Shown here: one piece after another, positions 1-11,108 of the stretch
How positions within the stretch are numbered: position 1 is the stretch's first letter
Layout: every line of letters starts with the position of its first letter
DNA from: Microbacterium esteraromaticum
GTDB taxonomy: Bacteria > Actinomycetota > Actinomycetes > Actinomycetales > Microbacteriaceae
Direction: 5' to 3'
Assembly: GCF_028747645.1 (NCBI RefSeq)
Contig: NZ_CP118100.1
Coordinates: 1,860,001 to 1,924,000 of the forward strand
DNA length: 64,000 nt
Notes under the pieces: model-generated
The model's database searches: none
What the model saw: only the letters and a program-made list of their open reading frames with translations
Told to the model about the DNA's origin: nothing
Made by a program: the position numbers and the translations under genes

Positions 1-1381
1 CCACCTGAGGCTGGGGATGCGGATGACGGTGCCCGCCCGGGCGGGCGTGGCGCGGCGTCCAGATTCCGACCTCGGCCGGATCGATCTCGCCGACCAGCCG
101 GTTGTGCCAGTCGACGGCGGTCTGGTCGGTGAGGCTGGCGACCTGATCGACCACGACGCGGGCACGTTCGGCATCCGACGTTGCGGCGAGGAAATCCGCC
201 TCGAAAGCGGGTTCGAGCACATCGGCTCCCGCCGACCAGAGCGCATCGGTCGACCACAGCGCATCCGCCAACCGCACGAGAACACGCCGCTGTTCCTTGT
301 AGACGCCGCGGCGGGCGTCGAGGGTCACGATGGCCTGCCCCATGATGCCCTTGAGAACGGCGATCTCGGCTTCGACGACACGCGGTACGACCACGTGCGC
401 ACTGTAGCGCGCCAGCGTGCTTCCCGGATAGGCCTCCCGCGTTGCGGTCACCGCAGCACGAGCGAACCGGCCGATCAGGTCGCTGGTCAGGTTCTTCAGC
501 TTCGCCAGGTCTCGGCGCGAACGATCGAAGGACTTCAACCACATCGGCTGCCGGGTCAGCCGGTACAGCGCATCGGCGAGTTCCTCGCGCGTGAAGTCGT
601 ATCCGACCCACTGCTGGATGCGACCGACCAGCGGGTGGTGCTCGACGGGATCAGAGAGCTGAGCGACGTCGACGTAGCCGTTGACGATCGCGTCCTCGAA
701 GTCGTGCACCGAATAGGCGATGTCGTCCGAGAGGTCCATGATCTCGGCCTCAATGCACCGCATGCGCCCGGGGGCGTCCGCGCGCATCCACCGGAAGACG
801 GCCTCGTCCTCGGGATATACACCGAACTTCAGACGTCCGCCCGGATCGGGCATCGGCTCATCCACGGTCCACGGGTACTTGCACGTCGCGTCGAGCGTCG
901 CCCGGGTCAGGTTGAGCCCGACGGAGTGCTCACGATCATCGAGCACCTTCGCCTCGAGCCGCGTCAGAATACGCAACGACTGGGCGTTGCCCTCGAAACC
1001 GCCGATGGGCTCCGCCCATTCGTTCAGCGCGCGTTCGCCGTTGTGTCCGAAGGGCGGATGCCCGAGATCGTGGCTGAGGCAGGCCGTGTCGACCACGTCG
1101 GCCGAGACGCCCAGCGCCGCGGCCAGCTCACGGCCGACCTGCGCGACTTCCAGCGAGTGCGTCAGCCGGTTGCGGGCGAAGTCGGCGGTGCTCGCGGGGC
1201 TCAACACCTGAGTCTTGGCCGCCAGACGACGCAACGCGGCGGAGTGCAGCACCCGCGCGCGGTCGCGCGAGAAGTGATCACGCTCGGAGCGGTGCGTCTC
1301 GGCGAAGAAGCGTTCCGTATCAGCGCCCGTATACCCGCCGGCCGTGTGTCCCACCGGTACTGATGAGGAGTCAGCCGCCAT
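1..1381 (-). CDS. dgt: Deoxyguanosinetriphosphate triphosphohydrolase-like protein (3' end beyond window)
   Basis: The reading frame runs from ATG at 1381 off the left edge with no stop, giving 460 visible residues. It belongs to the HD-domain dNTP triphosphohydrolases, which remove triphosphate from dGTP or other dNTPs in the cytoplasm. The HD metal site is visible: H75 in HSLEVAQ, the pair H104-D105 in CLSHDLGHPPFGHNGE, and a later Asp in the segment MDLSDDIAYSVHDFED. The start overlaps the 3' end of dusB by 11 nt (ATGGCGGCTGA), so the two are probably co-transcribed and translationally coupled. With 460 residues the protein must be near its normal C-terminus. Substrate preference cannot be read from the sequence. 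Confidence 0.9.
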   Translation of the reverse strand, partial: MAADSSSVPVGHTAGGYTGADTERFFAETHRSERDHFSRDRARVLHSAALRRLAAKTQVLSPASTADFARNRLTHSLEVAQVGRELAAALGVSADVVDTACLSHDLGHPPFGHNGERALNEWAEPIGGFEGNAQSLRILTRLEAKVLDDREHSVGLNLTRATLDATCKYPWTVDEPMPDPGGRLKFGVYPEDEAVFRWMRADAPGRMRCIEAEIMDLSDDIAYSVHDFEDAIVNGYVDVAQLSDPVEHHPLVGRIQQWVGYDFTREELADALYRLTRQPMWLKSFDRSRRDLAKLKNLTSDLIGRFARAAVTATREAYPGSTLARYSAHVVVPRVVEAEIAVLKGIMGQAIVTLDARRGVYKEQRRVLVRLADALWSTDALWSAGADVLEPAFEADFLAATSDAERARVVVDQVASLTDQTAVDWHNRLVGEIDPAEVGIWTPRHARPGGHRHPHPQPQV

Positions 1382-2534
1382 CGTTCTCGGTCTCCGCTCC
1401 GCGCATCATCTCTCCGATGCCCTCGCCGATCTCCTGCGAATCGAGCCACCCCTCGGGCAGTGCCGTGCGCTTCGGCGAACCGGCGCGTCCGCGCTGCCCC
1501 TCGGCGCCGACGCCGGGGTACGGCGCGTCGCCGAGCGTACCGAGCAGATCATCGATCTCCTGCAGCGTCGACGCCTTCGCCAGCGCCGCGCGCAGCTCAC
1601 CACCGACGGGGTATCCCTTGAAGTACCAGGCGACGTGCTTGCGTACGTCCTTGCACCCGCGGTCCTCGTCTTCGAAGAACTCCACGAGCAGTTCGGCGTG
1701 GCGCCGGAAGGCGGATGCCACGAACTGCAGGGTCGCATCGACCGGCGGTGCCGCCACCGCGTCCCTCGGGCCGAGCGCCGCGGCGAGTTCGCCGAACAGC
1801 CAGGGTCGCCCCAGGCATCCGCGGCCGACGACCACGCCGTCGGCGCCGGTCTGCGCCAGCATCCGCACGGCGTCATCGGCCGACCAGATGTCACCGTTGC
1901 CGAGCACGGGGATGCTGGTGACGGTCTGCTTGAGCTCACCGATGGCATTCCAGTCGGCGTGCCCGGAGTAGTACTGCGAAGCGGTGCGCGCGTGCAGCGC
2001 CACGGCGGCGGCACCGGCGTCCTCGGCCGCACGCCCCGCCTCGAGGAAGGTGAGGTGGTCGTCGTTGATGCCCTTGCGCATCTTCACCGTCAACGGCACC
2101 GAGCCGGCGGCCTTGACGGCCTGATCGACGATGTCCGAGAACAGACCGATCTTCCACGGCAACGCGGCGCCACCGCCCTTGCGGGTGACCTTGGGTACGG
2201 GGCATCCGAAGTTCAGATCGATGTGGTCGGCGTGGTCTTCGGCGACGATGATCCGCACGGCTTCGGCGATGGTGCCGGGGTCGACGCCGTAGAGCTGGAT
2301 CGAACGCGGCGTCTCCGACTCATGGTGCTGGATCAGCCGCATCGTGATCGCGTTGCGTTCGACGAGTGCGCGCGAGGTGATCATCTCGCTGACGTACAGG
2401 CCGGCACCGTACTCACGGCACAGCCTACGGAACGCGGTGTTCGTGATCCCGGCCATGGGTGCCAGGACGACCGGCACGTCGAGTTCGATCGGGCCGATGC
2501 GCAGGGCGGTCGCGGGGGCAGTGGCAGCAGTCAT
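1371..2534 (-). CDS. dusB: tRNA-dihydrouridine synthase (DusB-type)
   Basis: This 387-residue FMN-dependent enzyme reduces uridines in the tRNA D-loop to dihydrouridine. The N-terminal TIM-barrel motif LAPMAGITN and the catalytic cysteine C111 within LNFGCPVPKVTRKGGGA are both present. I chose ATG 2534 over an upstream in-frame start at 2582 because GGAAGGG sits just before it and the family normally begins shortly before this barrel motif. It is the first gene of a minus-strand pair with dgt. It appears to be the only Dus gene in the window, as expected for actinobacteria. Confidence 0.93.
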   Translation of the reverse strand: MTAATAPATALRIGPIELDVPVVLAPMAGITNTAFRRLCREYGAGLYVSEMITSRALVERNAITMRLIQHHESETPRSIQLYGVDPGTIAEAVRIIVAEDHADHIDLNFGCPVPKVTRKGGGAALPWKIGLFSDIVDQAVKAAGSVPLTVKMRKGINDDHLTFLEAGRAAEDAGAAAVALHARTASQYYSGHADWNAIGELKQTVTSIPVLGNGDIWSADDAVRMLAQTGADGVVVGRGCLGRPWLFGELAAALGPRDAVAAPPVDATLQFVASAFRRHAELLVEFFEDEDRGCKDVRKHVAWYFKGYPVGGELRAALAKASTLQEIDDLLGTLGDAPYPGVGAEGQRGRAGSPKRTALPEGWLDSQEIGEGIGEMMRGAETENDGG

Positions 2535-2581
2535 ATCCCTTCCATTGTCCCAGACCGTGCCTGTGCCGGTCCGCACAGACA

Positions 2582-2587
2582 TAGGCT
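2582..2587 (+). promoter_or_regulatory. Predicted -10 box of leaderless peroxidase gene
   Basis: TAGGCT lies 6 nt before ATG 2594. No Shine-Dalgarno sequence is present, so transcription probably starts at or next to the start codon. Confidence 0.5.
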
Positions 2588-2593
2588 GTGGAT

Positions 2594-3088
2594 ATGAGTG
2601 ATCTTCCTGTGCGCCAGATCCCGTTCGTCGATGCTTCCGGAGCGGAGCGAACCCTCGATGACGTGGGCGCCGACGTGGTGCTCGTGGTCAATGTGGCGTC
2701 GAAGTGCGGTCTGACACCGCAGTACGCGCAGCTCGAGCAGCTGCAGCGTGAGTACGCCGACCGCGGCTTCACGGTACTGGGATTCCCGTGCAACCAGTTC
2801 CTGGGTCAGGAGCCGGGATCGATGGAGCAGATCCTCGACTTCTGCTCCACCACCTACGGTGTCTCGTTCCCGGTGAACGAGAAGGTGAAGGTCAACGGCA
2901 AGAACGCCGCCGACCTCTACAAGGCGCTGAAGCAGACTCCCGACGCCGAGGGCTCCGCCGGGCGCGTGAGCTGGAACTTCGAGAAGTTCCTCGTCGCACC
3001 CGACGGCGCCGTGCAGCGGTTCCGCCCGAAGCAGAAGCCGGATTCCCCCGAGATCGTCGCGGCGATCGAGGCAGCGCTCGTCCGCTGA
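2594..3088 (+). CDS. Glutathione peroxidase-family thiol peroxidase
   Basis: This 164-residue cytoplasmic peroxidase has the thioredoxin-like GPx fold. The active-site residues are visible: peroxidatic Cys (not selenocysteine) C38 in NVASKCGLT, Q68 in GFPCNQF, and W127 in VSWNFEKFLV. Actinobacteria of this group use mycothiol rather than glutathione, so the in vivo reductant is more likely thioredoxin or mycoredoxin; this is inference from the lineage. ATG 2594 is preferred over GTG 2588 because it is spaced correctly from a -10 box for a leaderless mRNA. It is divergent from dusB and convergent with the DsbA-like gene downstream. Confidence 0.9.
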   Translation: MSDLPVRQIPFVDASGAERTLDDVGADVVLVVNVASKCGLTPQYAQLEQLQREYADRGFTVLGFPCNQFLGQEPGSMEQILDFCSTTYGVSFPVNEKVKVNGKNAADLYKALKQTPDAEGSAGRVSWNFEKFLVAPDGAVQRFRPKQKPDSPEIVAAIEAALVR

Positions 3089-3099
3089 TCAGGTCGGCG

Positions 3100-3777
3100 T
3101 CAGGCGACCGGCGTCTCGACGCCGCGCTTGGCCCACAGATCGCGCAGGACGTTGGCGAAGGTCTCGGCCGGCTGGGCCCCCGAGACACCGTACTGACCGT
3201 CGATCACGAAGAACGGCACGCCGTTGATGCCGTAGGCGCGTGCCTGCGCCTGGTCGGCGTGCACGTCGTCGAGGTGCGCGTTCGACTCCAGTGCGGTGCG
3301 GGTCTCGTCGGCATCGAGGCCGACCTCGACAGCGAGCGCGACGAGATCGTCGATGCGTCCGACGTGGCGCCCCTCAGTGAAGTACGCCGACATCAGGCGC
3401 TCCTCCATCTCGTGCTGGAGTCCCTTGCTCTTGGCGAAGTGCAGCACCTCGTGGGCCTTGACGGTGTTGGTGTGCTGCAGCAGATCGAAGCGGTACTGCA
3501 GGCCGGCCCGGGCCGCCACATCGGTGACGTGCGCCAGCATCTGTTCGACCTGCTCACGCGGCATGCCTTTGTGTCCGGAGAGGAAGTCGATCTCGTCGCC
3601 GTCGAAGTCGACCGGGGTATCGGGGGCCAGCTCGAACGAGTGGAAGGTGATGTTGACCTGCGGGGCGTCCTCGTCGGACGCGGTCGCCGCGATGCCCGCT
3701 TCAAGATTGCGCTTGCCGATGTAGCACCAGGGGCAGGCGATGTCGGACCAGATGTCGATAGAGATGGGTTCGCTCAC
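3100..3777 (-). CDS. DsbA-family (FrnE-like) thiol-disulfide oxidoreductase
   Basis: A cytoplasmic thioredoxin-fold protein of 225 residues with the DSBA insertion domain, of the FrnE/2-hydroxychromene isomerase group. The CPWC active site is at residues 15-18 and the cis-proline loop is seen in NGVPFFVIDGQYGVSGAQ. There is no signal peptide. GTG 3777 is favoured because GGATGAG precedes it; an upstream in-frame ATG at 3795 lacks both a ribosome site and a suitably spaced -10 box. Members have been linked to redox and oxidative-stress functions. Its convergent neighbour is a thiol peroxidase, which fits, but a shared role is inference. Confidence 0.85.
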   Translation of the reverse strand: MSEPISIDIWSDIACPWCYIGKRNLEAGIAATASDEDAPQVNITFHSFELAPDTPVDFDGDEIDFLSGHKGMPREQVEQMLAHVTDVAARAGLQYRFDLLQHTNTVKAHEVLHFAKSKGLQHEMEERLMSAYFTEGRHVGRIDDLVALAVEVGLDADETRTALESNAHLDDVHADQAQARAYGINGVPFFVIDGQYGVSGAQPAETFANVLRDLWAKRGVETPVA

Positions 3778-3818
3778 GTTCTCATCCAACCGCATGCATG
3801 CCGCGCGTATTCCTCGTC

Positions 3819-3824
3819 TAGCAT
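3819..3824 (+). promoter_or_regulatory. Predicted -10 box of leaderless P-loop kinase gene
   Basis: TAGCAT is 6 nt before GTG 3831. No ribosome-binding site is visible between them. Confidence 0.45.
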
Positions 3825-3830
3825 CTACAG

Positions 3831-4397
3831 GTGCTCACCTGCGATGACGCCCTCCCCTTCCGCCCATCGCGGGTGCTCGTCTGCGGCGTCTCGGGTGCGG
3901 GCAAGACGACGCTCGTCACGCGCGTGAGCCGGTTGCTGGATCTTCCCCGGTACGAACTCGACGCCCTGCATCACGGCCCCGAGTGGACGCCGCGGCCCGA
4001 GTTCCTCGACGATGTCCGCGCCTTCGCAGCCTCCGAGCGGTGGGTGTCTGAGTGGCAGTACACATCGAAGGGCGTCAGTGAGATCCTGCCTCCCCGCGCC
4101 GACCTGTGCGTGTGGCTGGACTATCCGGATCGCCTGGTGCGCGCACGCCTGTGGCGCCGGACGCTCGCCCGCAGCATCCTGCGCCGCGAGCTGTGGAACG
4201 GCAATCGCGAGCCGAGCATCTGGCGGCTGGCCACGACGACCGCACCCGAAGAGAACGTGCTGCGGTGGCAGACGAAGACCCGTGATGTGTGGCGGGAGCG
4301 GATGCCGGGGCATGAGGCGCGCTTTCCGCATCTGACGTTCGTGCGTCTCGGGCATCCGACAGAGACAGAGCGCTGGCTGGGGCGCCTCGGCCGATGA
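3831..4397 (+). CDS. P-loop NTPase, adenylate kinase-/FlaR-like
   Basis: A 188-residue cytoplasmic protein with a Walker A motif at residues 19-26 (GVSGAGKT) followed by the pattern LPRYELDALHHGPEWTPR. That pattern is typical of the small 'topology modulation' or adenylate-kinase-like P-loop proteins. A candidate Walker B strand is LCVWLDYP, followed by an Arg-rich lid (RARLWRRTLARSILRRELW). The true substrate is not known for most of this family, so no specific reaction is assigned. The GTG start is supported by the leaderless -10 spacing. It is convergent with uppS, with only 4 nt between the stop codons. Confidence 0.75.
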   Translation: MLTCDDALPFRPSRVLVCGVSGAGKTTLVTRVSRLLDLPRYELDALHHGPEWTPRPEFLDDVRAFAASERWVSEWQYTSKGVSEILPPRADLCVWLDYPDRLVRARLWRRTLARSILRRELWNGNREPSIWRLATTTAPEENVLRWQTKTRDVWRERMPGHEARFPHLTFVRLGHPTETERWLGRLGR

Positions 4398-4401
4398 GGC
4401 C

Positions 4402-5205
4402 TCAGGCGGTGGCGTCGGGGGTGTCGATCGCACCCCCGAAGCGGCGGTCGCGCGACAGGTAGACGCCGATCGCACGCCACAGCTCTTCGCGCGAGAAGTC
4501 GGGCCAGAGCGTGTCGAGGAACACCATCTCGGCGTATGCCGACTGCCACAGCAGGAAGTTCGAGGTGCGTTGCTCGCCCGAGCTACGCAGGAACAGGTCG
4601 ACGTCGGGCATCTCGGGCACGTAGAGGTGTTTGCGCAGCTGCTTCTCGGTGACCGCGCTGGGCTTGAGGCGCCCGGCTTTGACGTCCTCGGCCATCGCGC
4701 GCATGGCGTCGATGAGTTCGACGCGCCCGCCGTAGTTGACGCACATCGTGAGTGTGAGCACGTCATTGTCGCGAGTGAGCTGCTCGGCGAACTGAAGCTC
4801 TTTGATCACCGACCCCCACAGCCGCGGCTTGCGACCGGCCCAGCGCACCCGCACACCCCATTCGTTGAGCTGGTCACGCCTCCGGTGCAGTACGTCGCGG
4901 TTGTACCCCATCAGGAACCGCACCTCTTCGGGCGAACGCGCCCAGTTCTCGGTCGAGAACGCGTACACCGACAGATGCTTCACACCGGCCTGGATGGCAC
5001 CGGCGACCACGTCGAGCAGCACTTCCTCTCCCGCCTTGTGCCCCTCGATGCGGTTGAGGCCCCGGCGGTTGGCCCATCGGCCGTTGCCGTCCATGACGAC
5101 GGCGACATGGTTCGGCACGGCGGGGAACGCGGGCGGCTGCGCTCCCGTCCAGTCGAGCGGGCGGAACGGCACGGCGTCCTTATGGGTGTACGGCTTGGGA
5201 CTCAC
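4402..5205 (-). CDS. uppS: Isoprenyl transferase (cis-prenyltransferase)
   Basis: A 267-residue cis-prenyltransferase that condenses isopentenyl diphosphate units into the long polyprenyl diphosphate used as lipid carrier for cell-wall synthesis. The catalytic Asp lies in [10 protein letters not shown] (D39), followed by the RIEGHKAG segment. The C-terminal diphosphate-binding region includes [18 protein letters not shown]. The GTG start at 5205 is decided by AAGGAG 6 nt upstream and by a 4-nt GTGA overlap with the recO stop. Actinobacteria can have two such enzymes with different chain lengths; which one this is cannot be told here. Confidence 0.93.
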   Translation of the reverse strand: MSPKPYTHKDAVPFRPLDWTGAQPPAFPAVPNHVAVVMDGNGRWANRRGLNRIEGHKAGEEVLLDVVAGAIQAGVKHLSVYAFSTENWARSPEEVRFLMGYNRDVLHRRRDQLNEWGVRVRWAGRKPRLWGSVIKELQFAEQLTRDNDVLTLTMCVNYGGRVELIDAMRAMAEDVKAGRLKPSAVTEKQLRKHLYVPEMPDVDLFLRSSGEQRTSNFLLWQSAYAEMVFLDTLWPDFSREELWRAIGVYLSRDRRFGGAIDTPDATA

Positions 5206-5972
5206 CGGGCTCCTTGCGGGGTCGAGAGGGGACGGGAGACCGCGTGGGGCGGCCGGGTCACGTGTTCGAGCGAGCGGATGCCACGTTCGAGGTGCCATTG
5301 GGCATACGCGGCGACGGTGCCGGATGCCGCAGCGAGATCGGTGTGCGCGGCCGCGTCGACCAGCGTCCAGTCCCCGCCCATCAGCGCGCGCAACAGGGCG
5401 AGAGCCGTGCCCGGGATCTGCGGACTGCCGGCCGGGGCGCATGCCGCGCACACCGATCCGCCCAGTTGTGCGCCGAAGAACGCATGCGGACCAGGTGCAG
5501 CGCAGCGGGCGCAGTGGTCGAGTGCGGGCGCCCAGCCCGACAGCGCCATGACCCGCAGCAGATAGGAATCGAGGATGCTGCGCGCCACGTGCTCTCCCCG
5601 CGAAAGCGAGCGGAGGCCGCCGACGAGCAGCAGGTACTGCTCGGTCGTCGCCTCGGCCTCGTTCAACCGGTCGGCGGCCTCGACCATTGCGCTGGCCGCC
5701 GTGAACCGCTCGTAGTCGACGGCGATATCGGCACCGTACGCACCGAGCGATTCGGCCTGCTGCACGATATCGAGCGTGCGCCCCTGGTACAGCTGCACAT
5801 CGGCGACCATGAACGGCTCCAGGCGGGAGCCGAACTTCGACGACGTGCGCCGCACCCCCTTGGCGACCGCGCGGATCTTGCCGTGACGTCGGGAGAGCAT
5901 CGTGACGATGCGGTCCGCCTCACCCAGCTTGTGGGTGCGCAGGATCACCGCTTCGTCTCGATAGGTGGGCAC
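5202..5972 (-). CDS. recO: DNA repair protein RecO
   Basis: A 256-residue RecO mediator that helps load RecA onto SSB-coated DNA in RecF-pathway recombination. The N-terminal OB-fold is typical: [21 protein letters not shown]. The C-terminal zinc site has two Cys pairs, CARCAAPG and CAAC about 18 residues later. It starts with GTG, and GATAAT lies exactly 6 nt upstream with no ribosome site, so a leaderless transcript is likely. It is coupled by a GTGA overlap to uppS. Confidence 0.93.
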   Translation of the reverse strand: MPTYRDEAVILRTHKLGEADRIVTMLSRRHGKIRAVAKGVRRTSSKFGSRLEPFMVADVQLYQGRTLDIVQQAESLGAYGADIAVDYERFTAASAMVEAADRLNEAEATTEQYLLLVGGLRSLSRGEHVARSILDSYLLRVMALSGWAPALDHCARCAAPGPHAFFGAQLGGSVCAACAPAGSPQIPGTALALLRALMGGDWTLVDAAAHTDLAAASGTVAAYAQWHLERGIRSLEHVTRPPHAVSRPLSTPQGAR

Positions 5973-5978
5973 CTCTCG

Positions 5979-5984
5979 ATTATC
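5979..5984 (-). promoter_or_regulatory. Predicted -10 box of recO-uppS
   Basis: On the minus strand GATAAT is followed after 6 nt by GTG 5972. The context GGATAATCG is the same as at the VKOR gene promoter (57816). Confidence 0.5.
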
Positions 5985-6027
5985 CCCCGCTCCCCCGACA
6001 TCAGGCGTCAGCGTCCTCGGGGCCGCG

Positions 6028-7908
<1,881 letters not shown>

Positions 7909-7914
7909 GCGTCG

Positions 7915-7920
7915 ATCGTA
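7915..7920 (-). promoter_or_regulatory. Predicted -10 box of leuL-leuA
   Basis: TACGAT on the minus strand, then 6 nt (CGACGC), then the leuL ATG. The transcription start is therefore placed at about 7908. Confidence 0.5.
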
Positions 7921-7964
7921 GCATCCGACTTCGCATTCTGCTCACCACGGAGGTGTCCTCGCGA

Positions 7965-8918
7965 TCACGGAATCAGCGCGAGCTTTCCCTCGACACTCCC
8001 CGCCGCGAGCATGCGGTGCGCCTCTGGCGCCTGTTCCAGCGGCAACTCCGCCCCCACCGGTACCGTCAGTCGGCGGCTCTCTGCCAGTGTGACGAGGGGT
8101 GCCCGCGCCTCGTCCCGGAAACGCGCACTCTCGGGCATCGACCCCGCGATCGCGCGGAAACCCTGCTCTGACGCCGCGCGGGGCGCCGCGATCGTGACGA
8201 CGCGGCCGGGATCGGCGACCAACGCCGAGGACGTCGCGATCGCCTCATCCGTTCCCGCCGCATCGAGCGCGGCGTCGATCCGGGCGATGCCCTCGGATGC
8301 CAGATACGCGGCGATCCGGTTGGTGAGCCCCGCTCCGTACTCGATGGCGATCCCGCCGAACCGTCGCACGGTCTCGAGGCGGGCGCTGCGCGCCGTGCCG
8401 ATGACGCGGATGCCACGCAACGCCGCCTGCTGCAGCACGCTGACACCGACGGCGCCGGAGGCACCGTGCAGGAGCACCGTCTCCCCCGTTCGAGCGCCGA
8501 CCGTGTGCAGCATCTCTGCAGCCGTGGTCCCGGCCAGCAGCAGGTTCGCGGCTTGTGCGTGGCTGAGCGGCGCCGGTTTTTGCAGCACTTTCTCGGCAGG
8601 CACCGTGAGCTCGGTGGCGTAGCCACCACGCACACGGAACGCGATCACCTCGTCGCCGACGGTCACCGGTCCCGTCACGATTCGCGTGTCCGGCCCGACG
8701 GCGATGACCGTCCCGGAGACCTCGTACCCGATGACGACGGGCAGCTCCGTACCCGGCCGCGCACGCGCGACGTGCTTCGCATCCGCCGGGTTCACGCCGG
8801 CCGCGCGCACCCGGATCGTCACCTCACCCGCCCTCGGCGCCGACACTGTGAACGGTGCGAACCGCCAGTGCTCCGGCGGTCCCCAATCCGTCGCGAGCCA
8901 GCGGTGCGCGATCGACAT
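7965..8918 (-). CDS. Zinc-independent MDR-family oxidoreductase (quinone reductase-like)
   Basis: A 317-residue medium-chain dehydrogenase/reductase without the structural zinc cysteines of alcohol dehydrogenases. The GroES-like N-terminal domain contains VNPADAKHV and VIGYEVSGTVIAVG. The Rossmann domain has the NADPH-binding stretch VLLHGASGAVGVSVLQQAA. The family reduces quinones, enones or other activated carbonyls with NADPH; the substrate is not predictable here. ATG 8918 starts 5 nt after the era stop, so it is the last gene of the phoH-ybeY-CNNM-era unit. An upstream in-frame start at 8966 would overlap era and is less likely. Confidence 0.88.
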   Translation of the reverse strand: MSIAHRWLATDWGPPEHWRFAPFTVSAPRAGEVTIRVRAAGVNPADAKHVARARPGTELPVVIGYEVSGTVIAVGPDTRIVTGPVTVGDEVIAFRVRGGYATELTVPAEKVLQKPAPLSHAQAANLLLAGTTAAEMLHTVGARTGETVLLHGASGAVGVSVLQQAALRGIRVIGTARSARLETVRRFGGIAIEYGAGLTNRIAAYLASEGIARIDAALDAAGTDEAIATSSALVADPGRVVTIAAPRAASEQGFRAIAGSMPESARFRDEARAPLVTLAESRRLTVPVGAELPLEQAPEAHRMLAAGSVEGKLALIP

Positions 8919-8923
8919 CGGGC

Positions 8924-9820
8924 TCAGAAGCCGAGGCGCCCGAGCTGCTTGGGGTCGCGCTGCCATTCCTTCGCGACCTTGACGTGCAGCTTCAGGAACA
9001 CCCGCGTGCCGAGCAGCTCCTCGATGCCTGCGCGTGCTGTCGCGCCCACGGATCGCAGGCGGGAACCCTTGTGCCCGATGATGATCGCCTTCTGGCTGTC
9101 GCGCTCGACGATGATCGACGCATACACGTCGGTGAGATCGGAGTCCTCACGCGGCTCGACGTCGTCGATCACGACGGCGATCGAGTGGGGCAGCTCGTCG
9201 CGCACGCCCTCCAGCGCGGCCTCACGGATCATCTCAGCGATGCGGTCGTCGGTCGACTCGTCCGTGACCACACCCTCGTCGTACAGCCGCGGACCCACCG
9301 GCATCAGCTGCAGCATCTCGTCGGCGAGCACATCGAGCTGCTCGCGGGTGAGCGCCGACAGCGGGATGACCGCGGCCCAGTCCTCGCGCAGCGAGTCGAC
9401 CTCCATCAGGCGTTCGACGATGTCGTCCTTATCGGCGGCGTCGGTCTTCGTGACGATCGCGACCTTCTTGGCCCGCGGGTAGCCGTCCAGCGACGCGGCG
9501 ATGCGACGATCGCCGGGGCCCACCTTCTCGGTCGCCGGCACGCAGAAGCCGATCACATCGACGTCGCCGAGCACCTGCTCGACGAGGTCGTTCAGCCGCT
9601 CACCGAGCAGCGTGCGCGGCTTGTGGATGCCCGGCGTATCGACGATCACCAGCTGTCCGTCGGGACGGTTGACGATGCCGCGGATCGCCCGACGAGTCGT
9701 CTGCGGCTTCTCGCTGGTGATAGCGATCTTCTCACCGACCAGCGCGTTGGTGAGCGTGGACTTACCGACGTTCGGCCGGCCCACGAACGTCACGAATCCA
9801 CTGCGTGTCTGCTCAGTCAT
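8924..9820 (-). CDS. era: GTPase Era
   Basis: A 298-residue GTPase that binds 16S rRNA and assists maturation of the 30S subunit. G1 is GRPNVGKST, G3 is DTPG, G4 is TKTD, and the C-terminal KH domain includes IIIGHKGSRLRSVGATAR. The start is fixed by GGAGGAGAACAGC just upstream. The ATG overlaps the end of the CNNM gene by 8 nt. Its position downstream of ybeY and phoH groups several rRNA-processing genes in one transcript. Confidence 0.96.
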   Translation of the reverse strand: MTEQTRSGFVTFVGRPNVGKSTLTNALVGEKIAITSEKPQTTRRAIRGIVNRPDGQLVIVDTPGIHKPRTLLGERLNDLVEQVLGDVDVIGFCVPATEKVGPGDRRIAASLDGYPRAKKVAIVTKTDAADKDDIVERLMEVDSLREDWAAVIPLSALTREQLDVLADEMLQLMPVGPRLYDEGVVTDESTDDRIAEMIREAALEGVRDELPHSIAVVIDDVEPREDSDLTDVYASIIVERDSQKAIIIGHKGSRLRSVGATARAGIEELLGTRVFLKLHVKVAKEWQRDPKQLGRLGF

Positions 9821-11108
9821 GCTGTTCTCCTCCATCGCGCACATCGATCGGCATCGTGTACGGCGCCCGCTCCACGAACACCGTGGCGATGCCACGGCCG
9901 CGGCCGCGCGAAGCGCCGCCGGTCAGCACCAGGCCCTTCACGGTCGCCGTGGCACCCGGCTGCGGCACCTGACCAAGCGCCTTGCCCAGCAGCCCGCCGA
10001 CCGAGTCGACGTCTTCATCGTCGAGCTCCAACCCAAAGAGGTCGCCGACATCTTCGAGCGGCAACCGCGAGTTCACCCGGAATCGCTCGTCGCCGAGGTC
10101 GACGAAGTCGGCGGGCCCGCGGTCGTACTCGTCGGCAATCTCACCGACGAGCTCCTCGATCAGGTCCTCAAGCGTGACGAGCCCCGACACACCGCCGTGC
10201 TCGTCGATGACCATGCACACGTGCACGGCGTCGCGCTTCATCTGCTGCAGCAGACTCTCGGCACGCATCGATTCGGGAACGAAGACGGCGGGTCGGGCGA
10301 TCGGCCGCACGGGTCTGGTGCGCCAGGCGCTCTCATCGCGGTACGCGAACTGCACGAGGTCCTTCAGATACAGCACCCCGACGACGTCATCGGCATCGCC
10401 ATCGACGACAGGCATGCGCGAGACCCCCGTGCGCAGGAACAGCGCCATGGCCTCGGTCGCCGTGGTTGCCGCATCGACCGTCATCATCTCGGTGCGCGGA
10501 ACCATCACAGCGCGCACCACCTGATCGGTGAACTCGAACACCGAGTGGATCAGGTCGCGATCGTCCTGCTCGATCAGATCATGCGAGGCGGCCTCGTCGA
10601 CCATGCTCAGCAGCTGCTCCTCCGACGCGAACGACGTGCGTCCCGCTCCCGGGGTGACGCGCTGTCCGGCCCGGACGAGGGTCTGCGCGAGTGGCCCCAG
10701 CAGAATGCGCATGCCACGCACGACCGGCGCCCACGTCCGCAGCATCGACGCCGCGTGCAGTCGGCCGAACGAGCGCGGGCTCGCGCCGACCAGCACGAAC
10801 GTGATCCCCGTCATCAGAACCGCCGCGGCGAGCATCGCCCACCAGATACTGGGCAGCAGCGCATCCAGCGCGACGGTGACGAACACGGCGGCGGTGGTCT
10901 CGGCAAGCACACGCATGAACGCCACGGCATTGACGTGCGGGGCGGGGTCCTCAGCGATGCGCGACAACGCTGACGCGTTGCGCCCCTCTGAGGCCAGCGA
11001 CTCGAGGTCCGAGGTAGAGCTCACCGAGAACGCGGCGTCGACCGCGGCCATGAGACCGCCGAAGGCGACCAGCAGAACTGCGGCCGCCAGCAGAATGGCA
11101 GGGGTCAT
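9813..11108 (-). CDS. CNNM/CorC-family membrane protein with CBS domains
   Basis: A 431-residue membrane protein. The N-terminal DUF21 region has a first hydrophobic segment (ILLAAAVLLVAFGGLMAAV) and further ones near residues 65-115. Two CBS domains follow (VMVPRTEMMTVDAATTATEA and VHVCMVIDEHGGVSGLVTLE), then a C-terminal CorC/HlyC domain (FVDLGDERFRVNSRLPLEDV). Family members are implicated in Mg2+/Co2+ efflux. It overlaps ybeY by 4 nt (ATGA) and era by 8 nt, a conserved actinobacterial arrangement. Confidence 0.9.
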   Translation of the reverse strand: MTPAILLAAAVLLVAFGGLMAAVDAAFSVSSTSDLESLASEGRNASALSRIAEDPAPHVNAVAFMRVLAETTAAVFVTVALDALLPSIWWAMLAAAVLMTGITFVLVGASPRSFGRLHAASMLRTWAPVVRGMRILLGPLAQTLVRAGQRVTPGAGRTSFASEEQLLSMVDEAASHDLIEQDDRDLIHSVFEFTDQVVRAVMVPRTEMMTVDAATTATEAMALFLRTGVSRMPVVDGDADDVVGVLYLKDLVQFAYRDESAWRTRPVRPIARPAVFVPESMRAESLLQQMKRDAVHVCMVIDEHGGVSGLVTLEDLIEELVGEIADEYDRGPADFVDLGDERFRVNSRLPLEDVGDLFGLELDDEDVDSVGGLLGKALGQVPQPGATATVKGLVLTGGASRGRGRGIATVFVERAPYTMPIDVRDGGEQHD